From Bacteroidales bacterium (GTDB taxonomy: Bacteria > Bacteroidota > Bacteroidia > Bacteroidales > UBA932), in contig JALFFZ010000032.1 in NCBI GenBank assembly GCA_022777585.1, positions 1 to 59,249 on the forward strand: a DNA stretch of 59,249 nt, in the 5' to 3' direction. Position numbers and translations under genes: made by a program. Below the pieces are notes generated by a model, which ran no database searches, was not told where the DNA came from, and saw only the letters and a list, made by a program, of their open reading frames with translations. The number at the start of each line of letters is the position of its first letter. The first letter of the stretch is position 1. Shown one piece after another: positions 1-8,236 of this stretch.

Positions 1-1
1 C

Positions 2-2671
2 GAGGAACTCCAGGTCGTGATTTCCCCTTACGATGTACGTCAGACCAACTTCATCGGCGGTGGTGTGAACGCCATCACCAAGTCCGGTACAAACACCTTC
101 AAGGGAACCGCCTACGTTTATCACAAGAATGAGTATATGCGTGGTGACTATGTCGACGGACAGGCCGTTTCCGGCGCCCGTGACAAAGACCGCAACACTA
201 TCTACGGTCTCACCCTCGGTGGCCCGATCATCAAGAACAAGCTCTTCTTCTTCGTAAGTGCCGAGATGGCCAAGTCTCCTTCCGTAGCAGTACGCTGGAG
301 AGCTTCCGAGAATGGAATCGGCGATGACATCAAGTATCTCTCATACTGCTCCGTAGCTGATATGGAGAGGGTTGCAGAGCACGTGAAGACAAAGTACAGC
401 TACGATCCGGGTTCATTCACCGATTTCCCTGCAGACGAGAGCAACAAGAAGATCCTCGTCCGCCTCGACTGGAACATCAACGAGAAGAACCGTCTCGCAG
501 TAAGGTACAATTACACCAACAACATCCAGTGGAATGCTCCTAACGCATCCTCTATGGACGGTGGAACCCGTTCCGCTTACGGACGTACCTCCCTGTACTC
601 CATGGCCTTCTCCAACTCAATGTACTCTATCAATAACCTTGTACATTCAGTTTCAGTTGACTTGAACAGCAGAATCAACAACAACCTCTCCAACCAGTTC
701 CTTGCGACATTCTCCAAGCTTGATGATGTCCGCGGAACCAACTCAAGCGAGTTCCCGTTCATTGATATCCAGGACGGAACAGGTTCAAACACCCAGTACA
801 TGGCTCTCGGACTTGAGCTCTTCACCCACAACAATGCCGTTCACAACACTGTGTTCAATGTGAAGGATGACCTCGTTTACTACAAGGGTGACCACAAGCT
901 CACTATGGGTCTCAACTATGAGTACCAGATGGCTGACAACGCTTATATGAGGAATGGTACAGGTTACTACAGATATGCGAGCGTTGACGATTTCATCAAC
1001 GGAGCCGCTCCTGAGGTAGTCTGCCTCACCTATGGTTATGACGGAGAGACCAATCCTGCTGCACGCGTGCAGTTCCACAAGGCAGGTATCTATGCGCAGG
1101 ACGAGTGGAATGCTACCGAGAGGTTCAAACTCACCTACGGCCTCCGTCTCGACGGCCTCTTCTTCTCGAATGCCGACCTTACGACCAACAATGCCATCAA
1201 GGCCATTGACTACTATGAGAATGACGGTTCGATCCGTCACATTGACACAGGCAAGTGGCCTGCTGCTCAGGTTTCCGTATCTCCTAGAATCGGTTTCAAA
1301 TGGGATATCCTCGGTGACAAGAGCCTTGCTCTCCGCGGCGGTACCGGATTCTTCTCAGGACGTCTTCCGCTTGTGTTCTTCACCAATATGCCTACCAACT
1401 CCGGTATGGTTCAGTACCAGGCACAGCTCAATGAGAAGAACCTTGCCAACAAGGGTATTGAGGGCGGTATGAGCAACTTCGCAGGCGGCCTCGTGACAGA
1501 TGCAGCCGGAAAGGCCACGACACAGGCCCTTCTCGACAAACTCATCAGTCTCGGTTACCCTTCAACTATCTCTCCTGACAAGGGTACAGTTCCTTCTTCA
1601 ATCTCTGCCGTTGACCGCAAGTTCAAGATGCCTCAGGTATGGAAGACCTCTCTCGCACTGGACTACAACTTCCCGACCTCATTCCCATTCTCACTCTCAG
1701 TGGAGGGAATCTACAACAAGAAGATCAACGACGTTACCATCACCGACTGGAGTATGCTCAATCCTGACGGATTCGCAAGATGGAGCGGGGCCGACAACCG
1801 TCCGATATTCCCTGAGACCTTCAGGACAGGTACCAAGGCATTCGTTCTCTCCAATACTCACAGGGGATACGGCTACTCGGCCAGCGTGACTATGAACATG
1901 AGCCCTTGCAAGGGTCTCAGCATCATGGCGGCTTACACCCATACTGTTTCCAAGGAGGTGACCGGTATGCCAGGTTCTGCTGCAGAGTCAGCATTCACAT
2001 ACGTTCCTTCCGCAGCAGGACCTAACAGGCTCAAGCTCCACAACTCACAGTATGTCACTCCGGACCGCTTCATCGCATCACTCACGCATCGCGACAAGTG
2101 CGGCAACCACTTCAGCTTCATTTATGAGACCTGGAGGGGAGGAGCCAACTACTCCTATATGCTCGCAAACGATATGAATGGTGATGGCTACAGCTATGAC
2201 GCTCTCTATATCCCGACAGACAAGGAAGTTTCCGACGGCCAGTTCAGATTCGTTTCTGACAGTGACCGCGACCGCTTCATGGACTATGTCCACAATGACA
2301 AGTACCTGAGCAAGCACCAGGGCAGCTATGCCGAGGGCTACAGCGTATATTCTCCTTGGGTTCACAGGGTTGACTTCGGTTACAAGCACGACTTCAAGAT
2401 CAGGATCGGCAAGACTGTCAACACTCTCCAGCTCAGCGTCGATATGAAGAACGTTCTGAACCTCTTCAACTCAAGGTGGGGCGTAAGCAAGTATATGAAT
2501 TCCAAACTCAACTCCGGACGTATCCTCAAGTATGAGAGCACTGACGCAGAGGGCTATCCTGTTTTCTCTACTCCTTCGGCAGTCAGCGGAAACACCCAGA
2601 CTTGGTCTTACAGCTACACCATCGGACAGTGCTGGTATGCGTCAGTGGGTATAAAGTATATGTTCAACTAA
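2..2671 (+). CDS. TonB-dependent receptor, Oar-like (5' end outside window)
   Basis: This is the C-terminal ~889 residues of an outer-membrane TonB-dependent transporter. The frame is open from base 2, so the signal peptide, any regulatory domain and most of the plug lie upstream. The first visible residues (GGGVNAITKSGTN) are the end of an Oar/CirA-type plug. LGGPIIKNKLFFFVSAE and repeated aromatic beta-strands (YGLRLDG, SVSPRIGFKWDI) are typical of the 22-stranded barrel, and the protein ends in a strand closing on MFN. Oar-like receptors import large ligands or oligopeptides using TonB energy; the ligand here is not known. A BACON/OB-fold lipoprotein follows 17 bp downstream and is probably its surface partner. 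It is not a SusC: there is no SusD next to it and the barrel lacks SusC signatures. Confidence 0.85.
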   Translation, partial: EELQVVISPYDVRQTNFIGGGVNAITKSGTNTFKGTAYVYHKNEYMRGDYVDGQAVSGARDKDRNTIYGLTLGGPIIKNKLFFFVSAEMAKSPSVAVRWRASENGIGDDIKYLSYCSVADMERVAEHVKTKYSYDPGSFTDFPADESNKKILVRLDWNINEKNRLAVRYNYTNNIQWNAPNASSMDGGTRSAYGRTSLYSMAFSNSMYSINNLVHSVSVDLNSRINNNLSNQFLATFSKLDDVRGTNSSEFPFIDIQDGTGSNTQYMALGLELFTHNNAVHNTVFNVKDDLVYYKGDHKLTMGLNYEYQMADNAYMRNGTGYYRYASVDDFINGAAPEVVCLTYGYDGETNPAARVQFHKAGIYAQDEWNATERFKLTYGLRLDGLFFSNADLTTNNAIKAIDYYENDGSIRHIDTGKWPAAQVSVSPRIGFKWDILGDKSLALRGGTGFFSGRLPLVFFTNMPTNSGMVQYQAQLNEKNLANKGIEGGMSNFAGGLVTDAAGKATTQALLDKLISLGYPSTISPDKGTVPSSISAVDRKFKMPQVWKTSLALDYNFPTSFPFSLSVEGIYNKKINDVTITDWSMLNPDGFARWSGADNRPIFPETFRTGTKAFVLSNTHRGYGYSASVTMNMSPCKGLSIMAAYTHTVSKEVTGMPGSAAESAFTYVPSAAGPNRLKLHNSQYVTPDRFIASLTHRDKCGNHFSFIYETWRGGANYSYMLANDMNGDGYSYDALYIPTDKEVSDGQFRFVSDSDRDRFMDYVHNDKYLSKHQGSYAEGYSVYSPWVHRVDFGYKHDFKIRIGKTVNTLQLSVDMKNVLNLFNSRWGVSKYMNSKLNSGRILKYESTDAEGYPVFSTPSAVSGNTQTWSYSYTIGQCWYASVGIKYMFN

Positions 2672-2688
2672 TTTGAATCCAGAAGAAT

Positions 2689-4749
2689 ATGAAACTTAAA
2701 TATTTACTTTCAGCCCTGATTGCATCCGCATTCGTGTTTGCCGGATGTGAGGATGAGAGCAAGGTGAATGAAGGTTTCGACAACGTCAAGGTGTCGGACA
2801 CATTCCTCTCCATCCCTGAAGAAGGCGGCTCCGTAACCCTCACGGTAAAGGCAGAGGCGGACTGGTATCTCGTACAGAATGAGAACTGGCCTGAGAAGGT
2901 CACATTCAACAAGGATGCAGACGGTAAGACCATCAAGGCAAAGCACGACGTTTTCGGCAATCTTGTCAACGAGGCGGCTGACATTAAGGAAAAGACAGCT
3001 GCCTGGCTTGCCGCAGACAAACTTCAGGGCGGTGCCGGTGAGACTGCCATTACTTTCTCAGCCGAGGCTACAAGCGGCGGCCGTGAGTTCGAACTTACTC
3101 TCGTTTGCGGTAACAACAGGCAGTTCATCAGGATCCGTCAGGGTTCTCTTGAGGCTGTATCCGCAACCTGCAAGGACGTGATAGACGGTCCTGACGGAAA
3201 GACCTACAAGGTAAAGGGTGTATGTACCGCTATTGCCAACACTACCTATGGCAACTGGTATCTCAACGATGGCACAGGCAAGGTGTACATCTATGGTACT
3301 CTCGACGCTAACGGTGCAGAGAAGAACTTCACCAGCCTTGGTATTGAGGTAGGTGACGAGGTTGAGGTTTCCGGTCCGAAGACTACCTATAATGGTGAAA
3401 TCGAACTTGTCAATGTCACAGTCCTCAGCATCAAGAAGTCTCTTGCGAAGGTAATCACAGAGAGCAAGACATTCCCTAAGACTGCGGGTGAGTTCGAGGT
3501 GAAGGTTGCCCACAAGGGCGGCAACTTCGATGCTTCCGTTCCAGCTGACATGAAGTCCTGGATTGCAATTTCCCAGATCAAGACCATCAAGGGTGTGCCG
3601 AGCAAACTCGAGCCTGTCCCTGCTGATACTGCTGTAGTATCCGTAAGCATTGCTGCCAATGAGGCAGGTGACCGTACAGGCAAGATCAACTTCGCTTCCG
3701 GTTCTTCCGAGGTTTACTATGAGTTCACTCAGGAAGGTGCGATTATTGACGCCTCAATCGCTGAATTCCTCGCAGCCGAGGAAGGCCAGACACAGTACCG
3801 TGTAAAGGGTGTGATTAAGAGCATCACCGTAAGCAGTAAATACCATAATGCCGATATTACCGTGGTAAGCACTACCGGTGATGAGCTTCTCCTCTACCGT
3901 ACGGTTTCATCCGAGGGCAATATCGAGGACCTTGGTCTCACTGTTCATGACATAGTCACCGTTGTCGGCAAGAGGAGTTCTTACAATGGTGTTCCTCAGA
4001 TGGCCCAGGGCGGAGTCTTGGAGTCCTATGAGCACTACGAGGGCAAGTCGATACCTGAGTTCCTCGCTCTTACCACCAGCGACACCAATCTTTACACTGT
4101 ATATGGCAAGATTGTAGAAGTGAAGGATCTCAGCGAGTCTTACAACAATGTCAGCCTCACCATCGAGGATGAGGAAGGCAATCAGCTCTATATCTATAGA
4201 TGCAAGGCTTACGATGGAATCAATGTTGCTACTGTAAATCCTGAGGTGGGTGGCTATGTAGCTGTCTGCGGAAAGTATGGTGAGTACAAGGGTGCCAAGC
4301 AGATGGCTTCAGGCGGCCTTATCCTCAATTATTACAAGCCGGAGCCTGGCACTGACCCGGAACCTGGCACTGACCCGGAGCCATCAGCTGCCATTGATTT
4401 CCTCCTTGATTCTTCGCTCGGCCTTGAAAATGCAACAGCAGTGACATCATTCACCACTGACGGTATAACGGTCACATTTGACAAGGGAACTAATACAAAT
4501 GATCCGAAGTACTATACTTCAGGTGATGCTGTAAGAGTTTACAGCGGAAATACAGTTACTGTATCCGGTGCAGAGATGTCTAAGATTGAGCTTGCTTTCG
4601 GTGCTAACGACGGTTCCAATGAAATCACTGTTGATAATGGCACTTATGCCGATGGCAAATGGGAAGGAAGCGCATCTTCTGTGACTTTCACAGTAGGTGG
4701 CACATCCGGAAACAGAAGATTTGCCAAGATTTCTGTTACCAAGAAATAA
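2689..4749 (+). CDS. BACON and OB-fold repeat surface lipoprotein
   Basis: A 686-residue lipoprotein: signal peptide with lipobox VFAGC (Cys20). A BACON-like domain follows (about 27-155), then an OB-fold-like module (about 157-250, YKVKGVCTAI and YGNWYLNDGTGKVYIYG), a second BACON-like stretch (about 255-350) and two more OB-like modules (about 352-445 and 450-540). A Pro-rich linker with a repeated PEPGTD unit leads to a C-terminal beta-sandwich of about 110 residues. BACON domains are known as carbohydrate- or mucin-associated modules of Bacteroidota surface proteins. The OB-like modules resemble the nucleic-acid-binding type found in secreted nucleases, but no nuclease motif is visible. 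It follows the TonB receptor by 17 bp and a terminator follows it, so the two probably form one transcript and an uptake pair. The ligand is unknown. Confidence 0.75.
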   Translation: MKLKYLLSALIASAFVFAGCEDESKVNEGFDNVKVSDTFLSIPEEGGSVTLTVKAEADWYLVQNENWPEKVTFNKDADGKTIKAKHDVFGNLVNEAADIKEKTAAWLAADKLQGGAGETAITFSAEATSGGREFELTLVCGNNRQFIRIRQGSLEAVSATCKDVIDGPDGKTYKVKGVCTAIANTTYGNWYLNDGTGKVYIYGTLDANGAEKNFTSLGIEVGDEVEVSGPKTTYNGEIELVNVTVLSIKKSLAKVITESKTFPKTAGEFEVKVAHKGGNFDASVPADMKSWIAISQIKTIKGVPSKLEPVPADTAVVSVSIAANEAGDRTGKINFASGSSEVYYEFTQEGAIIDASIAEFLAAEEGQTQYRVKGVIKSITVSSKYHNADITVVSTTGDELLLYRTVSSEGNIEDLGLTVHDIVTVVGKRSSYNGVPQMAQGGVLESYEHYEGKSIPEFLALTTSDTNLYTVYGKIVEVKDLSESYNNVSLTIEDEEGNQLYIYRCKAYDGINVATVNPEVGGYVAVCGKYGEYKGAKQMASGGLILNYYKPEPGTDPEPGTDPEPSAAIDFLLDSSLGLENATAVTSFTTDGITVTFDKGTNTNDPKYYTSGDAVRVYSGNTVTVSGAEMSKIELAFGANDGSNEITVDNGTYADGKWEGSASSVTFTVGGTSGNRRFAKISVTKK

Positions 4750-4772
4750 TTATCTTCATTACTCATTACTTT

Positions 4773-4804
4773 AAGAGACCGCCCCGGCCGGGGCGGTCTC
4801 TTTG
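4773..4804 (+). terminator. Rho-independent terminator, perfect palindrome
   Basis: Bases 4773-4802 form a perfect 15-bp inverted repeat with no free loop base (left arm AAGAGACCGCCCCGG), followed by only a few T. It lies 24 bp after the BACON lipoprotein and ends that unit. Because the stem is GC-rich and symmetric it may work on both strands. Confidence 0.85.
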
Positions 4805-4892
4805 ATTGATCATGACAGAGAATCCTGGCTCAAGGGTAAAACCCTGTGTTTGGCATAGATGTTCTTACCGAGTCAAATGTATAAAATTATTT

Positions 4893-4926
4893 TTTGCCCG
4901 AAAGATTTTCCTCTATTTGCCCGAAA
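4893..4926. repeat. Direct repeat TTTGCCCGAAA, two copies 23 bp apart
   Basis: The 11-mer TTTGCCCGAAA occurs at 4893-4903 and again at 4916-4926 in the AT-rich leader of the DUF4143 ATPase gene, 27 bp upstream of its -7 box. The spacing and position suggest a protein-binding site, perhaps an operator. No regulator is seen nearby. Confidence 0.5.
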
Positions 4927-4952
4927 AATATTTCAATAAATGACGGTTTTTG

Positions 4953-4960
4953 TATATTTG
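4953..4960 (+). promoter_or_regulatory. Bacteroidota -7 box for the DUF4143 ATPase gene
   Basis: TATATTTG matches the TAnnTTTG -7 element, 16 bp before the ATG at 4977. A clear TTTG -33 element at the usual 19-21 bp is not seen. The box overlaps an upstream in-frame ATG at 4950, which argues for the later start and a very short leader. Confidence 0.6.
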
Positions 4961-4976
4961 CAAAAATTCGAGTCCT

Positions 4977-6263
4977 ATGTCAGACTATAAACCACGCATA
5001 GCAGATGCGCTTTTGAAGAGGAAACTCGCCGGGAAGGGTGCCGTATTGATTCAAGGCCCTAAATGGTGCGGCAAAACTACAACGGCTGAACAAATAGCTG
5101 CAAGTGTCATATATTTGGATGCCCCTGACCAACTCAGGGAAGTCAAGATAAAGGCAGATATCAATCCCCAAGAGCTTCTTGCCGGTGCCACGCCAAGACT
5201 TCTAGACGAATGGCAGATAGTTCCTCAGTTATGGGACACTATCAGATATGAAGCTGACCATAGAAAAGGCTTTGGGCATTTCATCCTGACAGGGTCATCA
5301 GTTCCGCTCCAGCAGGAGGAGGAAGAAGTTATCAAGCATACTGGGACAGGCCGTTTCGGACGTTTGAATATGCGACCGATGTCTCTTTTTGAATCGGGAG
5401 AATCAACGGGAGAGGTCAGTTTGGCCCAATTGTTCGATGCACCTTCAGCCATATTTGGGCACAGCAATATCAATTTGTCCGAACTTGCTTTCCTTACCTG
5501 CCGTGGAGGTTGGCCTAGTGCCGTTGAAATGGACCGTGATATTGCTCTCGACCAGGCATATGACTATTGCGAGGCTGTAAGGGAGAAGGATATGTCCAGA
5601 GTGGACGGAATCAAGCGCAATCCGGAGAAAGTCGGGCTGCTGATGCGCTCATATGCAAGGAATTTGGCGACTCAAGCCTCCCTCGAGACAATAGCCGCCG
5701 ATATGCAGGCAAACGAACCGAAAAAGATGGATACAGATACCGTTTCCTCATATATCAGCGCACTTGCCAAACTTTTTGTTGTCGAGGAATCAAAGGCCTG
5801 GAATCCGAATCTTCGATCCAAGACGGCCATACGCACATCAAATACCAGATATTATACAGATCCGTCAATAGGTACTGCAAGTTTATCTATCGGACCTAAA
5901 GATTTGGAAAACGACCTCAATACTTTCGGTTATTTCTTCGAAACGCTTGCCATTCGGGATTTGAGAACCTATGCTGAGGCATTAATGGGAGAAGTAGCAC
6001 ATTACAGGGATGCGGACAAATTGGAATGCGATGCTGTAGTACACCTTCGTGATGGCCGGTACGGATTGATTGAAATCAAACTTGGAGGCGAAGCCCTCAT
6101 TAAGGAAGGGGTGAAAAGTCTTACAGCCTTGAAAAATAAGCTGGATACGACAAAAATGAATAAGCCCTCGTTCCTTATGGTGCTTACAGGTGTAGGCAGC
6201 ATTGCATACAGACGCCCAGAGGATGGCATTTATGTCGTTCCGATAGGTTGTCTGAAACCTTAA
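4977..6263 (+). CDS. DUF4143 family AAA+ ATPase
   Basis: A 428-residue P-loop protein. The Walker A is GPKWCGKTTT near the N-terminus, LLDEWQ is the Walker B, LTGSS a sensor-like segment, and the C-terminal part contains ECDAVV and LIEIKLG, the PD-(D/E)xK-like DUF4143 end. This family (AAA_14 plus DUF4143) is common and often multicopy in Bacteroidota; its role is not settled, and links to mobile DNA or toxin-antitoxin-like functions are only proposals. The ATG at 4977 is chosen over 4950 because a -7 promoter box covers 4953-4960, so the upstream ATG would lie before the transcript start. The gene stands alone between a terminator and a non-coding remnant, with direct repeats in its leader. 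Confidence 0.85.
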   Translation: MSDYKPRIADALLKRKLAGKGAVLIQGPKWCGKTTTAEQIAASVIYLDAPDQLREVKIKADINPQELLAGATPRLLDEWQIVPQLWDTIRYEADHRKGFGHFILTGSSVPLQQEEEEVIKHTGTGRFGRLNMRPMSLFESGESTGEVSLAQLFDAPSAIFGHSNINLSELAFLTCRGGWPSAVEMDRDIALDQAYDYCEAVREKDMSRVDGIKRNPEKVGLLMRSYARNLATQASLETIAADMQANEPKKMDTDTVSSYISALAKLFVVEESKAWNPNLRSKTAIRTSNTRYYTDPSIGTASLSIGPKDLENDLNTFGYFFETLAIRDLRTYAEALMGEVAHYRDADKLECDAVVHLRDGRYGLIEIKLGGEALIKEGVKSLTALKNKLDTTKMNKPSFLMVLTGVGSIAYRRPEDGIYVVPIGCLKP

Positions 6264-6392
6264 TCTGATCGCCTGCCTGAAGAAATCTCCGAGGCAGAAT
6301 ACACGGACTACTACAACGCTCTGCTGAAAAGGACTGCCTCCGGTTCGCACATGAAACATGCGGTGTCGGAGCGAACTTCAGTTCCTCACTGA
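6264..6392 (+). pseudogene. Possible short gene remnant after the ATPase
   Basis: Directly after the ATPase stop codon the same frame stays open for 42 codons, with protein-like composition (LPEEISEAEYTDYYNALLKR at its start), and ends at TGA 6390-6392. There is no start codon of its own. It may be the end of a decayed gene, or the former C-terminus of the ATPase or of a different gene joined by deletion. The family is not recognised, and chance is possible at this length. Confidence 0.25.
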
Positions 6393-6444
6393 GACGGCTC
6401 GACGGCTGGATTATTGCGTAATCAGCAAACGAACCCTTCGGATT

Positions 6445-7080
6445 CTATTCAATGCTGATGACCCTGAGCACCTGGAGAGTGCCGCAGTATTCCTTGCCGA
6501 ATTCGGAGACGCTGCCATCCGTTTCCTTTACTTCCAGCTCGGCGTCGGCAGACCATTCGGCAGAGCCGGACTCATTGTATTTCACCTGGAGATAGCCGGA
6601 TTTGTCGATCAGCCAGTATTCCTTGTCCCCGCCTTCCGGGCGGAACTTGCGGACTTCCGGACCGAATGTGATCCTGCCTTTCAATATTGTCCCGGGATTG
6701 GCTCTGAAACCGCAGTCCTCCACGGACCTTCCGTATTCCAGGCTGAGGCTCCCTTTGCGGAGAATGAGGCTGTCCTTGTCTGCCCTGATTATCCCGAGAG
6801 TGTCAGAGAACGTGCTGCTTGTCCCGTTGCCGATGCTTGTGCCGCGGAGAACAATGCTGCGGCCGTCAAGCTCCCAGCTTTCATACTTGAGCGTGGCCAT
6901 GTTCACGGATCTGGCGCTGCCGTCTTCCTTCAGCTCGATTCCCTGCACGAGGGCCATTCCGGGTACGGGCTGCACCCATATTCCGACGAGGTTTTCTTTA
7001 TTGAGGGGTTCTGCGCAGGATGCCAGGATCAATGCGGATGCCGCGAGCGCGACGTTTCTTGAAAATGTTGAAGTCTTCAT
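6445..7080 (-). CDS. Lipocalin-like lipoprotein
   Basis: A 211-residue lipoprotein on the minus strand. The start is placed at 7080 because MKTSTFSRNVALAASALIL leads straight to the lipobox LASC (Cys22); a longer frame from 7146 would put 22 residues before the signal peptide. After the anchor, ENLVGIWVQPVPG is the lipocalin-type opening (GxW in the first strand), followed by alternating beta-strands (GIELKEDGSARSV, YESWELDGRSIVLRG). Small lipocalin-like lipoproteins of this kind are frequent in Bacteroides and are thought to bind hydrophobic ligands or help envelope maintenance; no ligand is evident here. It stands alone, transcribed away from tRNA-Ala. Confidence 0.7.
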   Translation of the reverse strand: MKTSTFSRNVALAASALILASCAEPLNKENLVGIWVQPVPGMALVQGIELKEDGSARSVNMATLKYESWELDGRSIVLRGTSIGNGTSSTFSDTLGIIRADKDSLILRKGSLSLEYGRSVEDCGFRANPGTILKGRITFGPEVRKFRPEGGDKEYWLIDKSGYLQVKYNESGSAEWSADAELEVKETDGSVSEFGKEYCGTLQVLRVISIE

Positions 7081-7164
7081 AATATCAAATGTCAGGAATA
7101 CGAATGCCTGCCAATTCCATGCCATCCGAAATGAGCCGGCAATCAATCTTTTGCTACTGCGCTA

Positions 7165-7195
7165 TTTGCAGATTAGGGAAAATTGTCTATCTTTG
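7165..7195 (+). promoter_or_regulatory. Promoter for tRNA-Ala and rsgA
   Basis: TTTG at 7165-7168, a 19-bp spacer and TATCTTTG at 7188-7195 make a near-consensus Bacteroidota promoter. It lies 10 bp before the tRNA 5' end. No other promoter is visible for rsgA, so the two are probably cotranscribed. Confidence 0.8.
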
Positions 7196-7205
7196 CATTC
7201 CCAAT

Positions 7206-7279
<74 letters not shown>

Positions 7280-7282
7280 CTT

Positions 7283-8233
7283 ATGATCGGCGAAGCGACA
7301 GTTGTCAAGAATGCTGGCAGTCATTATCTGCTGTCCTGTCTGCCGGATTGGACGCCATTTCCGGCTGTCTTGAAAGGAAAAATCAGACTCAGGAACAATG
7401 AATCCACCAATCCGGTGGCTGTCGGTGACCACGTCCGCTTCGAGTCCGCAACGGACAGTCTTTCCGATATAAGTCTCAAGAATCCCGCCCAGATATCCGG
7501 GGTCCTGGACAGAAAGAATTATCTCATCCGCAAATCCACCAATCTCTCCCGCCAGTCGCACGTCATTGCGGCAAATGTCGATATGGCATTCGCGGTGGTA
7601 TCATTGTATTTCCCGGAAATCAAACTGCCGTTTCTCGACAGGATGCTCGTCACCTGCGAGGTGTATGGAATACCTGTCACCATTGTCCTGAACAAGGTGG
7701 ACCTTTACCGGGAGGAGGCGCCGCAGGCGGTGGCGGATTTCATAGACATTTACACCAATGCAGGATATCGGGTGGTCTGCACATCGGCCCGCACAGGGGA
7801 AGGCGTGGATGAGCTCAGGAGCCTCACCGGCGGCAATGTCTGCCTTTTCTCCGGGGAGTCCGGAGTCGGGAAATCCTCCCTCATCAAGGCTCTTGATCCT
7901 GCATTGGACCCGAAAATCGGCAGAATCTCGGACGTTCATCTCCAGGGAAAGCACACGACATCATTGTACGAGATGTACAGGCTCCAGACAGGGGGCTGGG
8001 TCATCGACACGCCCGGGCTCAGGGGCTTCGGCCTGGTAAATCTGGAGAAGGAGGAAATCTCCCGCTATTTCCCGGAAATGCTGAAAATATCGGAAAATTG
8101 CCGCTTCACCCCCTGCACGCATACCCACGAGCCGGGTTGCGCCGTCAAGGAGGCGGTCGAGGATGGCAGAATCAGCCCCGAGCGCTATTCCTCCTATCTG
8201 GGAATGATTGAGGAAGACCGCAAATTCAGATAG
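7283..8233 (+). CDS. rsgA: Ribosome small subunit GTPase RsgA
   Basis: A 316-residue circularly permuted GTPase that helps late maturation of the 30S subunit. It has an N-terminal OB domain (about 1-75, STNPVAVGDHVRF), then the permuted G motifs in the expected order: NKVD (G4), GESGVGKSS (G1/P-loop), and DTPGLRGF (G3). The C-terminal zinc knuckle is CRFTPCTHTHEPGC. The start at 7283 fits the family N-terminus exactly; a frame opening 15 codons earlier would translate through the tRNA. There is no separate leader: 3' processing of tRNA-Ala would leave a 3-nt leader before ATG. It is followed by a MATE gene 3 bp downstream. Confidence 0.96.
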   Translation: MIGEATVVKNAGSHYLLSCLPDWTPFPAVLKGKIRLRNNESTNPVAVGDHVRFESATDSLSDISLKNPAQISGVLDRKNYLIRKSTNLSRQSHVIAANVDMAFAVVSLYFPEIKLPFLDRMLVTCEVYGIPVTIVLNKVDLYREEAPQAVADFIDIYTNAGYRVVCTSARTGEGVDELRSLTGGNVCLFSGESGVGKSSLIKALDPALDPKIGRISDVHLQGKHTTSLYEMYRLQTGGWVIDTPGLRGFGLVNLEKEEISRYFPEMLKISENCRFTPCTHTHEPGCAVKEAVEDGRISPERYSSYLGMIEEDRKFR

Positions 8234-8236
8234 CCG

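Noticed and set aside
4953..4976. ATG 4950 as start of the DUF4143 ATPase
   Set aside because: A -7 box lies directly over it, so this codon is probably not in the transcript.
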